64,000 nucleotides of DNA from Linnemannia hyalina (Eukaryota > Mortierellomycota > Mortierellomycetes > Mortierellales > Mortierellaceae), in the NCBI GenBank assembly GCA_019671135.1, contig JAHRHY010000011.1, positions 930,001-994,000 of the forward strand. Reading direction: 5' to 3'. Shown in pieces: positions 35,301 through 46,833 of the stretch (positions are counted from its first letter, which is position 1; every line of letters begins with the position of its first letter). The notes below the pieces were generated by a model. The model was not told where the DNA came from. It did not search any database and saw nothing but the letters and a program-made list of their open reading frames with translations. The position numbers and the translations under genes were made by a program.

Positions 35301-35573
35301 TTGCCAAGGGTTTACCTTGGGTGATGTCGAGCAGTCAAAGGCGGGCTGACATGTTGCTGGAGGGGTGGCTACAGGTGTTGCTGGAGGGGTGGCTACAGGT
35401 GTGGCTGTCGGGGTGGCTGTCACTGTGATTGTAGTCGTGGTCGCGGCGTTCGCAATGCCAGTAGTGGTAGTGGTGGACAAGGACTGAGGAGAGACAAAAC
35501 CAACGATTGTTGCGAGGACGAAGAAGGGTGTAAGGCGTGCCAGGGGTTTAAGTCGCGGTGAGTTGAGGCGCAT
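32304..35573 (-). CDS. ABCG half-transporter with EGF-like ectodomain (Adp1 type)
   Basis: ATP-driven exporter of the White/ABCG subfamily. Exons in transcript order are 35573-35316, 35191-35008 and 34891-32304; 3030 bases, 1009 residues. The N-terminus is a signal-like hydrophobic segment (LTPFFVLATIVGFVSP) followed by a Thr/Pro/Ala stalk with two exact 24-base repeats. Exon 2 gives an EGF-like Cys pattern (GCLNNGVCNSNVCKCDPGFG). More Cys-rich ectodomain follows, then a helix (GVIVGLAILGALILFLIVV). The nucleotide-binding domain has Walker A GPSGAGKST (about residue 420), signature ISGGEKRRVS and Walker B LILDEPTSGLD. Six helices form the C-terminal domain. Yeast Adp1 shares the EGF-plus-ABCG layout; its substrate is unknown. 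The 5' exons are required, because the frame entering exon 3 at 34997 runs through intron sequence. Confidence 0.92.
35353..35400 (-). repeat. 2 x 24 bp exact tandem repeat in the ABCG stalk
   Basis: Two exact copies coding a Thr-Pro-Val-Ala/Pro-Ala motif in the extracellular stalk. Confidence 0.95.
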
Positions 35574-36641
35574 TTTGTTGGGAGATATGCGAATGGATAT
35601 TGGCGCCGGGAAAAAGATAGTATTATGATTCGTGAAACGACCACGACTAGGTTTGACTAACGAAGGCGGAGTAAGAAATGTAAAAATTAAGGTGGGACAA
35701 TGGCAATGGTCGTAATGAAATGGCGAAGAGAAGGTGAATGAGAAGAGTGAATGGAAGGAAAGGAGAAGGAATGAGTTGAAGAAGGCAAAAGGGAAAGAAC
35801 AAAAGGGCAAAGAGTCTAGAACAACGGTGCAGAAAGAATGTCAAAGAGAAAGCGGGGCCAGGCCTTACTATATTCGAAAGGAAAAAATAAAATAGAATAA
35901 AAAGAGGCCGATCCAACCTGGATAGCAGAGCTTAACAATGTTGCAACAGTCATTGTCTGTTCCTAAAGATGTGGCTCGACACCACCGTCAACTTGGTCTC
36001 CGATCAGAAAGGGAGTACAGAAAGAAAGAAAGAAAATAAGGTGTCCAGCCCAGCAGCAAGCCCTGTCATTACCGCTACTCCTTCTCCTCCACCTTTACTC
36101 CGTGCGTTTTTTTCTTTTTTCTTTTTTCTTTCCTTCTCCTTCTCCTTCTCCTTACCTACACACCTAACACCTTACCTCCCTCTCCTATTTCTTTCCTCAT
36201 CCTACCCCCTCTCCTCTTTGCATTGTCTTGCCGATCTCATCCCCTTCTTTCACTTTGGTTTTCATCTGCAAAGAAACGATATCCTTCGAGTATCCATTGG
36301 TCGTTATACTCTAAACCGCGAACGTACCTCTACAAAGTCTAAACGCGTCGGCTTCCCTGCATCTGTGGTCTCGGGTGAATTCGATCTCCATTGAAGCACC
36401 ACCACTTTTCTCCTTTCTCTTTTTCTCTTTCTCTTTTTTCTTTGGACTCTCTCAACCAACCTTACTCCCCCCATTCACACTTAGCAAAGACCTTCCTTCT
36501 GTCGGATAATTCGTCAGTAACGACAACAACTAGCATCGTCAGTACATTGGGAGAGGACGATAGTGCAATGTGGATGGTAGAGTTAGGCCACAAGGCACTA
36601 AAGTCTGTATTCGGTCGCTAGCGGTAAGCGGCTATGGAAAT
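35574..36641. other. Intergenic region between ABCG promoter and HEATR6 3' end
   Basis: 35740-35860 is A/G-rich on +, the CT-rich leader of the minus-strand ABCG gene. 36085-36460 is strongly CT-rich on +, yet no plus-strand gene follows; it points into the HEATR6 3' end. No credible CDS. Confidence 0.65.
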
Positions 36642-39600
36642 CTACACAACCAAAGTCTCAACCTTATTAGTCAACTGTTGTATCGAATCGATGGGAGGAG
36701 CCACAACAGGCCGACTTGCCAAGATCCTCTGACGCAAAGTCGGATCGAGCTCCAGTCCCAGTTTGGATAGTCCGCCCGAGACTTGAAGTAGGTGATCTAG
36801 GCACCGAAGTAGCTTTGTCTCGAGTTGACCTCGGTACTGGAACTCGCCAAACTCGTGCTGGCCTTGCTCATTGTCCAGGTTCTGTACTGCATTCATCAGG
36901 ACTTGAACAATGTTGCGGAAAAGTGCCTGGTCGCCAAACTTGGCTCGCGTCTTGGGGACTGTAAGAGCAGCGCATGCATTGATCCGGACCTTGAAGTTCT
37001 TGCTCTGTTGGATGGCTTGTAGAAGCGCACAGTAGACGTCCTTTGTCCAAGAGACCATGTCTGAATCCAGCGCATAGCTCGTCCCGGCAGTCGATCCAAT
37101 GGGAAAGTCAGGATTCAACAAAGCATTTTGCATAGCATAACAAGCATTCCAACGACCCTATTGAGAATAGTAAACAAATGCGTGCGTGAGTAAAAGACGT
37201 AATAACGACTCCGATGCTGACAACACTATACTTCAAACGCGCATGATCCAACTGCCGCTTACCTTCAACGAACCCTGCTCCATATGCTTTATCAGCGCGT
37301 AAACGGCCTCCTTCACCAAACTATGCCTCTCGCGCTCAAGAATGCCCTCGAAAGTCACTCGGAGAAGTCCTCCAACTGCACGAATACCATTCGACTTGAG
37401 CTTCTCGTTGTCCTGACAAACAGCCAAGGCAGTTCTCATGATTTTGGTCCAGAGCGAGAGTGTCAGAGCCTCCTCCAGAACAGCATCCTGTCCGTTTGAC
37501 TTTAGAAGCACTAGTGAGTCACTGAGGTTACCTACTGCCCAGCTTGCTCGGACCCTCACATTGAGATTAGGATCCCCACACAAGTCAAGTACTGTGTTTG
37601 CCATATCGACGATCAGAGTACAGTCTTCTCGGAGAGATGGGAACAAAATGAACACACCGATCGCACGACACGCCGCTGCTCTGGCAGTTGCGTTCTCATC
37701 CATGGCCGTCCCGAGAATCAACGACATAATAAGGACTTCGAGCCGATTCTATGATATAGATAAAGGTGAAGTGATATCGTTAGGAGACACTATAGTTTTG
37801 TTTGAATACGCGGCTGCAACATTATGTTTGGCACTTACAGGCAGGCCGTTGAATGCATCGGCCGAGATATGAGAGATGCAGTCGCACCCTAAAGCCTTGA
37901 ATGATGGACTATCCTCTGAGAACAAGTTGAGGATGTGCCGCTCCAAGGTATCTTTCCACCAATCGGATGTCTATCGATTATATATTAGATCCACGATAAG
38001 TATAGCTGCACATGGATAAGCACGATATATCCGTGGAGACAGAGACGCACGAAAACATACCGAAGGAGAGGAAGCACCGGACCCTGACTTGGCAAACTCT
38101 CCTAGAAACAGCAATCCAGCGGTTCGAACGCGAGAGTCGTCGGCATCCTGTTCAATTGCCAGCGCCGTATCAAATCTCGGCCATGAAGACTGGATCACCA
38201 CAAAGTGATGTCGCGCGATAGCACTCAAAGTGTTCCATGCTTCCACACGGACAGGTATAGGGATGTCTACGCCGTAGATCAGGTCCATAAGTTGCGACAA
38301 AAGATTGGGCGCAGTAGTCTCATTTTGAGATGGTAAAAGAATCGTCTCCCGTAAGTCGGTCTGAGCAATAGTATTGCTCAGGAGCGCCGTCATAAACAAG
38401 AGTGTCGCTGCTTGAAGCCCTGGTTCTACATCAGGCAAAAAGGTGTGTTCACAGCCTGTCAGCCCTCATCCTTCAACTTGTGAATATCATACCCAGCGAA
38501 CTCGGTTAAAGAGTATACGTACCGTCAGAGTCCAAGAATCGCCTGATAGAGCTGAATATCGTAAGGGCTAGTCCGCGTCTCATCTTCTCGTATGTGCAGT
38601 TCGCGACAACCGAGGTGGCACACTTGATCATCTGGATAACGACTGTTGGCTCTATGGTGCTGTCGACGTTGTTCATGGCGGCCGCGACTCCAACGTGCAA
38701 CTCCCTTGTCATTAATCCGACCTTCTCCGACAGCGTTAGGATACCGGCATGCGACTTCATTCCTGACAGTTGCGACTTCTCCTCAGCCATGGCCAAATAT
38801 TGCTTCGAGCTCTCCAGGATGTTGCCAAGAACGATGCACGCTGCTGTGCGCACAGTGGGTATAGGGTCCGACCCCATCAAACTCAACAATGAAGGCGTCT
38901 TGTATGTTGCGAGGGCAGTAGGTGAAGATGCAGAGGTTGTCAAGAACTTTGGCCAGTGCGGTTGCAGTTGCTTTGGAACAGCCCTTGCTATAGCCTGCAG
39001 GCAGAGCAAGGCGTTCAGGCGGACCTTGCCATCATGTTGCATCCTCTGCGCCTGGTGGACTCCCGACTCTGAGTCCGAGTATTCCGAGTCCGAAGATTGT
39101 ATACTGCGACGAATTGACAGTGATGGATCGCCATAGATATCTGAAACATGTGGCAGGCCGCTCAAAGGTCCTGTAGAGGTTGAGGTTGCAATGGAGCTTG
39201 TTGGAGTGGCGTAAGAGGAGCGCTTGATGACTCCAATGCTGAATGCACTTGACGAGGGTGTTGCTGCAAGGTGTCCAGTTGTGTCGGATGTGAAGAACAT
39301 GAATCGACAAATGACATCTACGAGTGGCGGCATAGAACGCGTCGAAAGTGCCTTGTCTTCCTGCAGCAAAAAATGGAGCGCTCGAAGCGCGGAGCTAATA
39401 AGCTGTGAACGAGACTGGTGTCAGTTCACTATTCTAACGGACCCAATTCTGGAGGGTATGGGATGAAAGCCTATGTGCTTATTCGCTGGTGAGTTACCTT
39501 GCGTTCTGAAGCGCGATCTTTCCGTCGTACGGTGCTCGAGAGGCTGACCATCGTGCCCACTTCATAATATGATGTAGTCGTCAGGTTCGATAGTAGGAGA

Positions 39601-40612
39601 TCGTAGATCCGGTTGTGGTAAGTCGAATATAACGATCCTGTCTTGTGCACCAAGTTTGCTAGACAGTTCAGTGCCATACGCCGCAGTTCAGACTGCTCCT
39701 GTCCCCTCGGACTTGAACATGCTCCGAGTAGGATGTCAATAAGGTCTGGGAATGCCTATGACGCCAAAGCAATTATTATTAGTATCGCCGCAGTACGCTA
39801 TTAATGATCTTGCATAGCAGCGCATAGTTGAGTCACGATGTGGACACTTACATCATTGACCATCGCACCATTCTCGAACAATACCGCACTCAATGCTCGG
39901 AGGATGTCCACTTGGCTGCGTTGAATAGTCTCCGCTTGAGTACTGGTAGTATTAGGGATACCAAGATTCGAATTGGGGGTAGCCTTGGGTTGCGGATCAA
40001 ATGACTTGAATGCCTTCGTGAAGTAAACGCATATCGCTTCGACCAAGCTGAAGTTTGATGAACTAGCAGGAGGCAACTGCCACGTGAGGGTTGGTTAATA
40101 CCTTTCCCCGTGCATTTCTGTATCAAATGTTTATGTGGTCTAATGTGAGACTCACCTTGACCAGTTCATTGTTGAAGAGTGCGAAGACAACTTTGGACAT
40201 CAATTCGACATCTTCCTGTGTACTACTTGACATTCCTATGCAGGCAAGGGCCAGCTTCTCCTGGGCAGACTGTACAAATAAAGATCAATTGGAGAACGAT
40301 GGATTGATGGAGGTATATTGTATTTTGCCACGTAAACAAGTCGCCTCCTTATACCTTGGAGAACTCTTGCGAGACTGCAGCATCCTTTGCAAGGTCAGCA
40401 CGCCCTCCTTTTGCTCGGTCGAGAAGCTTGACAAGGTCCTCTCGAAGCTCCTGCCTGCCCTGCGACAATAAGCAGTCACCAAGTACTGGAGGGACAGACT
40501 CCTTCTGCCTTGGGCCTGGCGCCCGCGCAGAATTATCTTCGCCGTCTGTCCTCCGTGGTTGTCCCGATCCTCTGTGGTGTCTGTAGTGGCGTTGTCGCGA
40601 AGCATTAGCCAT
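36642..40612 (-). CDS. HEATR6: HEAT-repeat protein 6 (HEATR6, DUF4042 family)
   Basis: Helical-repeat scaffold of unknown biochemical role. Exons in transcript order are 40612-40355, 40269-40156, 40076-39852, 39755-39498, 39402-38523, 38455-38061, 37970-37839, 37748-37263 and 37157-36642; 3264 bases, 1087 residues. The human protein is of similar size, about 1180. Family-typical blocks are SAQEKLALACIG, the central DUF4042-like part (KVRLNALLCLQAIARAVPKQ, then PIPTVRTAACIVLGNILES), LNVRVRASWAVGNLSDSLV, GRWNACYAMQNALLNPDFPI and NFKVRINACAALTVPKTRA, the last two close to the human C-terminal pattern. Nine exons with mostly phase-0 junctions are consistent. Start: the first ATG, 204 bases from the divergent cyclin ATG. 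The first 50 residues are basic and disordered. Confidence 0.92.
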
Positions 40613-40816
40613 GGTTTGCGAATGACAAGTGACGGAAGAGGTGACAGGGGTGTGAACAAAAAGAACAAAAAACGAAAAGAGCATTGACTGAAGGGAGTCG
40701 AACACAAAATGATTCCACCGGCATCAGACCCAGTTTTTTGCACCCACAAGCCACTCTAGTCACTTTTTTTGCACCATGCGGACCCTGGGAGAAGAAGGAC
40801 GACCTCTTGCCCTCCA
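40613..40816. promoter_or_regulatory. 204 bp divergent promoter HEATR6 / cyclin
   Basis: Short space between two head-to-head ATGs, with no TATA and only short T or A runs. Likely a shared bidirectional promoter. Two in-frame non-ATG codons upstream of 40817 were not used as starts. Confidence 0.55.
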
Positions 40817-42767
40817 ATGTACTCGCCCAGCCGCCCAACCTCGACCAGCCCAAGCACGCCCTCCTCAGGGAGATCCCACACAGGAACCGCCGCCGCCTCT
40901 CGCCATCAAAGCTTGCTCCACTCAACTCACTCCCATCAACAGCAACAACAAAAACAACAGCAGCAACAGCAACAGCAACAACAGTTAGCCATGCCAGGAG
41001 AACTTCGCCAGGCGCACCATCTCCCCCTGGAGCAACTACAACAACCACTTCCTCCACCACCACCAGTGCCACAATTTCAAACCCTGCCCGTGCTAAACTC
41101 CATCAACCGCGTTTCAAGGACATATTACAGCAAGCATGACCAGGGAGTCGTCTACATGGCAAGGACACCTGGTGTCAGTCTCCACCGACAGACAGATATG
41201 CGGAGAGAATCTTGCGAGATCATCGCCGCCATCGGGAAGCGCATTGGATTGTAAGGCGATTTTCTCCTAATTGCTTGCTTTACTATTCGCCAGAATGAAG
41301 CACCATACTAGTATTCATGCGCTGACTCGTCTTTGCTTTCTCTGTATAGCCCTCAACACACTATCAGCACCGCTCAGCTACTACTTCATCGGTTTTTCAT
41401 GTTTAACTCGGTACAGGACACAGGAAATGAGGTACAGGAACTGGGAGGAACTCAAAACGTCACTTGTCGCCTTTGCTGAGAGAATGCATGATATCGGTGT
41501 ACTTGATAATAACAAGTTGAATTTCGGATCTAGGTGGTTATGGCATGCCTCTTTGTATCGTCCAAGGTCGAGGATACGATCAAGAAGCTCAAGGACATCA
41601 TGATCGCCACGTATATCTTTCGACATCCTAACGCGACAGACTGGGATACTGAGAGCAAGGTAGGACAGCAGCACGTTTTGGCTACTCGATCAGGATGTAG
41701 CTACAATGCAGATATAGAACTTTGAGTTTCTAAATCCCCCATATTGACACACTTCGATTTTTTTTGCTATATTTAGGAGGGAGAGGAGCAACGGAAACGG
41801 GTCCTATTGTACGAGAAAATGGTTCTGGAGTCCATTTGCTTCGACTTCAGGATCATCCACCCCTACGACTACATCATCAAGTTTGTCAGGATCATGCAAG
41901 GTAACAGACGACTCGATTTGGATCATTTGCTACACCTACTGTAAACGGCACTGATGGCGGACTAATCGTTTCTTTTACACGAACTTCATACATTGTCAGG
42001 CTCGAAGCAACTGGCGCGTCAAGCGTGGGATATTGCTCAGGATAGGTGAGTGGCGATCATGTTGAGACCCATGTACATTGCGCCATAAGTTTCTCCTCGA
42101 TGCTCCTGTGGAACACATTCGACTGACAAGGAATTATTGTCTACAGCTACAAGATAGGAGTATGTCTTGAATATCCACCCCACACGATTGCTGCAGGATC
42201 GATCTATCTCGCATCGAAGCTCCTTGGCGAGTCATTTCCAGATCTTATCAAAGGAAAGCCGTGGATGAAAGCTTTGCGGACACGGTCAATAGATGTTGAA
42301 GGTAACAAATTGCTTGAATTGTTGCTACAGATATGGAGCCCGTATGGATCGTATGTGTATGTCAATCTGATGCGTGTTCCGCTTCACATGCAAAATACAT
42401 GTCCCTAGACTTTAGCCACCAGATGCTAGACCTTCTTTCAATAGGACGGTCGGATGAACAGAGACAGTTGTACGACAAGATCCACATCACACTGCATGAC
42501 GCCAGACAGTTGGACATACAACATCAGCAACCACCGCTCAAAAAAGCTCGCACAGAATACTCAAGGACCATTGGAGTTCATGCTGGTACGATCTCTTTTT
42601 CTTGTCTGATAAATGCCGTCGCAGGTCGAAGAAAACTCTATTTGCCACGTTCTAATGTGCCTGATTTTTTTTCTTTCGTTCATGCGTTTTCTGTGTGTAC
42701 TTTAGAATTGGAGCGGATACAAGATGGAGGTGCTTCGAATCCGACTGTCCGGTACAGTCAATCGTAG
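40817..42767 (+). CDS. CTK2: Cyclin of CTD kinase type (Ctk2 / cyclin K-like)
   Basis: Regulatory partner of a transcriptional CDK that phosphorylates the RNA polymerase II tail. Exons are 40817-41250, 41350-41431, 41534-41659, 41777-41900, 42000-42045, 42147-42301, 42409-42585 and 42706-42767; 1206 bases, 401 residues. The N-terminus is Ser/Gln-rich (Gln run at 40937-40984). The N-terminal cyclin fold starts near 105 with RRESCEIIAAIGKRIGFPQH, then TAQLLLHRFFMF and VVMACLFVSSKVEDTIKKLK, with the exact 15-residue spacing between HRF and ACLF that I recall for cyclin K. The second fold has HPYDYIIKFVRIM and PPHTIAAGSIYLASKL. Ctk2, cyclin K and cyclin T/L are close relatives; HPY..IIKF favours the Ctk2/K side. 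Exon 2 has an earlier in-phase-breaking gt donor that was rejected. ATG at 40817 is the first in frame. Confidence 0.85.
40937..40984 (+). repeat. CAA/CAG repeat coding Gln5-Lys-Gln10 in the cyclin
   Basis: Forty-eight bases; one AAA codon interrupts the run. Confidence 0.95.
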
Positions 42768-42776
42768 GCAACTCCT

Positions 42777-42782
42777 AATAAA
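42777..42782 (+). terminator. AATAAA 10 bases after the cyclin stop
   Basis: Very close to the TAG at 42765-42767, implying a very short 3'UTR if used. Confidence 0.45.
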
Positions 42783-43239
42783 GTTGTCATCGAAGCCATG
42801 TGAAGAGAGAGAGAAGAGAGCATGCGAAACGACGCACGGTGAATTTTGTGCCTGCTTGGGCCAGATTTTCTATTTTGCCCGCGGCGGTGAACAGGAAAAT
42901 ATATCTCCATTCACTTTATGTCGTACCTGTTGTTGTTGTAGCGACTGACACTCTTTTCGTTTTTGAAGTCCATTCCTTTTTGCAAGCGCGGTCGAAGAAG
43001 AAGACGAGGAGAAACCAGGGTTGGGCGATGAGTTCATAAAGGCGGTGGTCTCCTGACAGAGAAACCGTATTTGTCAAGGCACAAATCATTATCTGATGTG
43101 CTGTTGTCGCGAAAAGATGGTCCGGGAGAAGAAGGGAAAGCACGATCCTGGGGCTACGTGTGTCGGGGGGTGTCGATCCGAAGGCAGACCAGCCGAGGAG
43201 GGCTGAGTGTTATAAGGAGTATGAGTTCAGAGTGATGTT

Positions 43240-43285
43240 TGCAGTGTGCAATGTGCAGTGTGCAGTGTGTGCAGTGTGCAGGTGC
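43240..43285 (+). repeat. GCAGTGT minisatellite
   Basis: Degenerate tandem copies of a 7-8 base GCAGTGT/GTGCA unit, 120 bases upstream of the CT tract. Confidence 0.75.
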
Positions 43286-43339
43286 ATGGGAAGAGTGTCC
43301 ACGAGTGACATCTCAGCAACGTCAAGCACCCAACGACTG

Positions 43340-43550
43340 CCGGTTTGTCCTCCCCCCCCTTTTGTGTCTTTTTTCCCCCATATCTCGTCCCTTTTCCCTC
43401 CCTCCTCCTCCTCCTCTTCTTCCCTCCCTTCCTTCCCCTTGACCTTTTACCTTTCACTCCTTCCTCTCCGCTAATCATCCATCCTCCCCCTCTCCCCTCG
43501 TCCACCTCATTCTTCCTTCCTTCCTTCCATCCTTCCTTCCCCTCCCTCCC
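43340..43550 (+). promoter_or_regulatory. CT-rich tract upstream of the Nam8-like gene
   Basis: Sense-strand pyrimidine tract (CTCCTCCTCCTCTTC, CCTTCCTTCC) 260-470 bases before the start codon. Confidence 0.45.
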
Positions 43551-43808
43551 TTGTCTGTGTCTTTTCTCTCAGCCAACGACACGCACAATTATATACTCAC
43601 ACACTCACACTCACACTCCCACACTCACCCATCATCACCCACCACCATCCATAACATCATCCCGGCTCTTCTTCTTGTCTCTCTGCATTCCAACTTCTGC
43701 ACTTTGTTTCTTCTTTGTTTTTTCCTTTTCTTTGTTGTCCTCTCTCACTCCTCCAAGCATACCATACCACTACTCTTAATCCCTCGGCACACTCCCTCCT
43801 TTCCAACC

Positions 43809-46035
43809 ATGGCCTACTACGACCCTCTCGCCTTCCAGCAGCAACAGCAACAGCAACAACTGCAGCAGCAGCAACCACAGTTTGGCTTCGGTGGCGATAT
43901 GCGCTCCCCCTCTTCCCTTTGGTGAGTACTTGCGCAATATATACTGCAGTGTCATACAAAAGGCGTGCGAAACGCACAACAAAAAAAACCACCCACGTCT
44001 CTCTTGACTTACCCCTTCACCCCCTGTTATCTTAACTCTGCTGACATATGCTTTGCTTCTCCCATTGCTCGTGTTAGGATGGGCGAACTCGAGCCTTGGA
44101 TGGACGAGAACTGGATTCGCGGCGCATGGTACAGCGCGGGTGAGCAGGTCTCCGTCAAGATGATTCGCGACAAATTCACAGGGTATGTTCGAATGCGAAA
44201 CCACACCAGCACTCCCATCTTGCACCGCCCATCACTGCTACAACTTTAGCAAAGGCTTCTTTAACGCGGTGAGAGTAGGATGAACTCACAAGACACCTTC
44301 TCTCTCTTTCACTTTCTCTCTTCATTCTATTTGACTCTGCCTCGCCGAATATAGAGTGAGCGCTGGCTACTGCTTTGTTGAACTCTCGAGTCCTGCGGCT
44401 GCGTCCAAGGCCATCAACACCCTCAACGGGGTCTTGATTCCAGGCACCAACAAGATCTTCAAGCTCAACTGGGCGTCGGGCGGCAACGTAGCCTTGCCGT
44501 AAGTTGCCCTATATTACACCCTTGTTGTTATGAGATGTCTATGCACTCCAAAGGCACGACTATTAATTGTTGTCATCTTTCTTTGGACCGTTGTCAAATC
44601 AACCATGTAGTGGCGCAGGAGGCGCTCAGGAATACTCTGTGTTTGTTGGGGATCTCTCACCCGAAGTAACCGAATACATGCTCGTGGTATGTGTCATTGC
44701 CGCCAATTTACATGCATTGTGTGAGGAAGTCGCAACTAAGACTGAAAAAAAAAAAAAAAAGCAAACTGCGGAGTTGAAGGAGCAGCCAACAACCGAAACA
44801 GCCCTAAGATTGATTACTTATGGCGTTAACACATACGTTGATCACTCATCTAGGCCACGTTCCAAGAACGGTACATGTCCTGCAGATCGGCAAAGATCAT
44901 GACTGACCCTACCACAGGGCTCTCGCGAGGTAAGAAGGACGAGGAACAAAAAAAGCGTCGGAGAGCTTCATTAAGAACTTGTTCTCGTCATTGCTCCCGC
45001 AATACTCTGTTAACATTGCTCATCTCCGCTTCAATATAGGTTACGGCTTTGTTCGATTTGGTGACGAGAGCGAGCAGTTACGCGCCCTTCACGAGATGCA
45101 AGGCGTCTACTGTGGTAGTCGCCCTATTAGAATCTCGATGGCTACCCCAAAGAACAAGGTGCCTGCAGGCGGAATGGGGGGCGCTGGCCCGGTCGGCATG
45201 GGAGGAGGCATGAACGTGGCCCCAGCTGGCTATGGATACCTGCCCCCAGCCCAACCCACAAGCCCTCAGCACACCTTGAACCAGTTCACCGACCCCAACA
45301 ACACCACTGTCTTTGTCGGAGGCCTCTCGGGAGTCAACCATGAGGATGAGCTCAGAAACGTCTTTGCGGCGTTTGGAGAGATCACCTATGTCAAGATCCC
45401 CCCAGGAAAGGGCTGTGGCTTTGTCCAGTTTGTTCATCGCCAGAGCGCCGAGATGGCCATCAACCAATTGAATGGCTACCAGATCGGTATGATAAAGGGA
45501 GGGCTGGATACAGGTTGGATTCCACATGACGCTGCAAGTTGGAAGCAATAGTTTTCTGACATGTTCCCGTGTTATTTCTTCATACAATTTTTAGGCAGCT
45601 CTCGCGTTCGTCTCTCATGGGGACGCGCTCAGAATGAGCCCAAGCCTATGTCGCCCCTCAACTCTTCCATGATGGGTGCCTCGGGATTCCGGTAAGGGCA
45701 TCAAACATGCAATTGTGTCGTTTGTTAGAACTTGGATACCTACTATTTCCCTTACCTCCTGAGTACATGACACTTATGAAATACTATTCAATTTTTATAT
45801 AAGTCAAAACAACTTTGGCTTTGGACAAAACAGACACTCTGCACCTTATGGCTCGTATCCTGGACTCATGGCGGGATCCATGCCCGGAATGATGCAAACC
45901 CAGTCGCCAAGGGATCCCCTGGAACGGATGCCCGTTGAGCACCAAAACCGTGCTTACATGGAGCGTAAGGAGGCTGTTATGGACCAATTGGATGGTGGTG
46001 CTAGCTGGAGAGGATCCGGAGCCATCTACGCCTAA
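43809..46035 (+). CDS. NAM8: Three-RRM RNA-binding protein of the Nam8/Ngr1/TIA-1 group
   Basis: Probable splicing or mRNA-stability factor; in yeast Nam8 is a U1 snRNP component, and S. pombe Csx1 is related. Exons are 43809-43921, 44078-44182, 44355-44498, 44611-44686, 44854-44929, 45040-45486, 45595-45691 and 45804-46035; 1290 bases, 429 residues. A Gln-rich start leads into RRM1 (LWMGELEPWMDENWI, then GYCFVELSSPAAASKA, residues about 37-115). RRM2 follows (EYSVFVGDLSPEVTEYML, RNP1 RGYGFVRF, about 128-205), then a Gly/Met/Pro linker and RRM3 (TTVFVGGLSG, RNP1 KGCGFVQF, SSRVRLSWGRAQ, about 258-335). The extended RRM1 start is typical of Nam8 and SECp43/TRNAU1AP; three RRMs favour Nam8. Each RRM is broken by introns. 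A frame reading through intron 6 (45487-45594) stops after 21 codons. Confidence 0.9.
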
Positions 46036-46833
46036 GCGAGATATCGTCATGGCGGACAAAACTCTCTTTGATTCTCAAAGCAGCGCAAGTCTCCACACTC
46101 TATGAGCAGGTCTTTTCTTCACTCTCCTTTACTGTATTTCATTTTCGTTGCATCTTTTTCTGTTTTTCTTTGTGGTTGTTCTTTTCTTTTACTTCTTTCC
46201 CTGTTTGCACCCTGTTTCTTTAGGCTGTTTTTTTTTATACTCGTTTGATTCATTACCACGACCCAAAAGCAATGTCCCATTACCCTCATTTGTCTGTCTT
46301 TCTTTCTTCATGTATTGTTCCCTCGCAGTTGAAGTTTATCTTGCTCCCTTCATTTTGTTCTCCTGCATCATCTGTCCTTTGATATTTATCTTTCTTGTTC
46401 AACTCTAATGCTCCTTCGCTTTCCTGCTCAAAGTTATGCCTGCCTCCCGTAAAAAGACTTTTAATATCGCCATTATCTTTCTGCTATTCTCGCACTCCAA
46501 ACACGCATCTTGATACCTTCCGCCGTTTGTACGTTTCTTCTCTTTACTTTTCTTAACTTCTCTTTTCTTTTCTTTTCTTTCTTACCCTTGCCTTTTCTTG
46601 CTCTTCAGACGCGCATCTTACGCGCTTGTGCTCACTCAGCATAGCATGAAATAAACTCACCACGTGACTATTCCCTGTGACTACCTCCATATGAGTGGCT
46701 TGCCACACAAACAACTCTCAAAAAAAAAAAAAAACTGGACTGCCGTATTGGCGCAAAGGCAGGACAGAAAAGAAAAGAAGACCCAAGCTCCATTGTGTCG
46801 AAATCACCCATTCCATCCTTGCACACCCACACC
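46036..46833. other. Intergenic region Nam8-like gene to CBF5
   Basis: T/C-rich sequence with TTTTC repeats at 46560-46582. The only clear AATAAA is at 46650-46655, implying either a long 3'UTR for the upstream gene or a non-canonical signal. A CACGTG site lies at 46661. Confidence 0.6.
46661..46666 (+). promoter_or_regulatory. CACGTG palindrome upstream of CBF5
   Basis: Canonical bHLH (Cbf1/USF-type) core, 168 bases before the CBF5 ATG. Binding is inferred only from the motif. Confidence 0.35.

Larger units (their letters stand above)
42768..43808. other. Intergenic region cyclin to Nam8-like gene
   Basis: It contains a GTGCA-type minisatellite at 43240-43285, then a dense CT tract (43340-43550), a (CACACT)n stretch near 43595-43625 and more CT sequence up to the ATG at 43809. 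No gene is seen. Confidence 0.7.

Noticed and set aside
40681..40730. tRNA-like string (minus strand GTTCGACTCCC) between HEATR6 and the cyclin
   Set aside because: The T-arm bases do not pair and no acceptor or D-arm can be formed.
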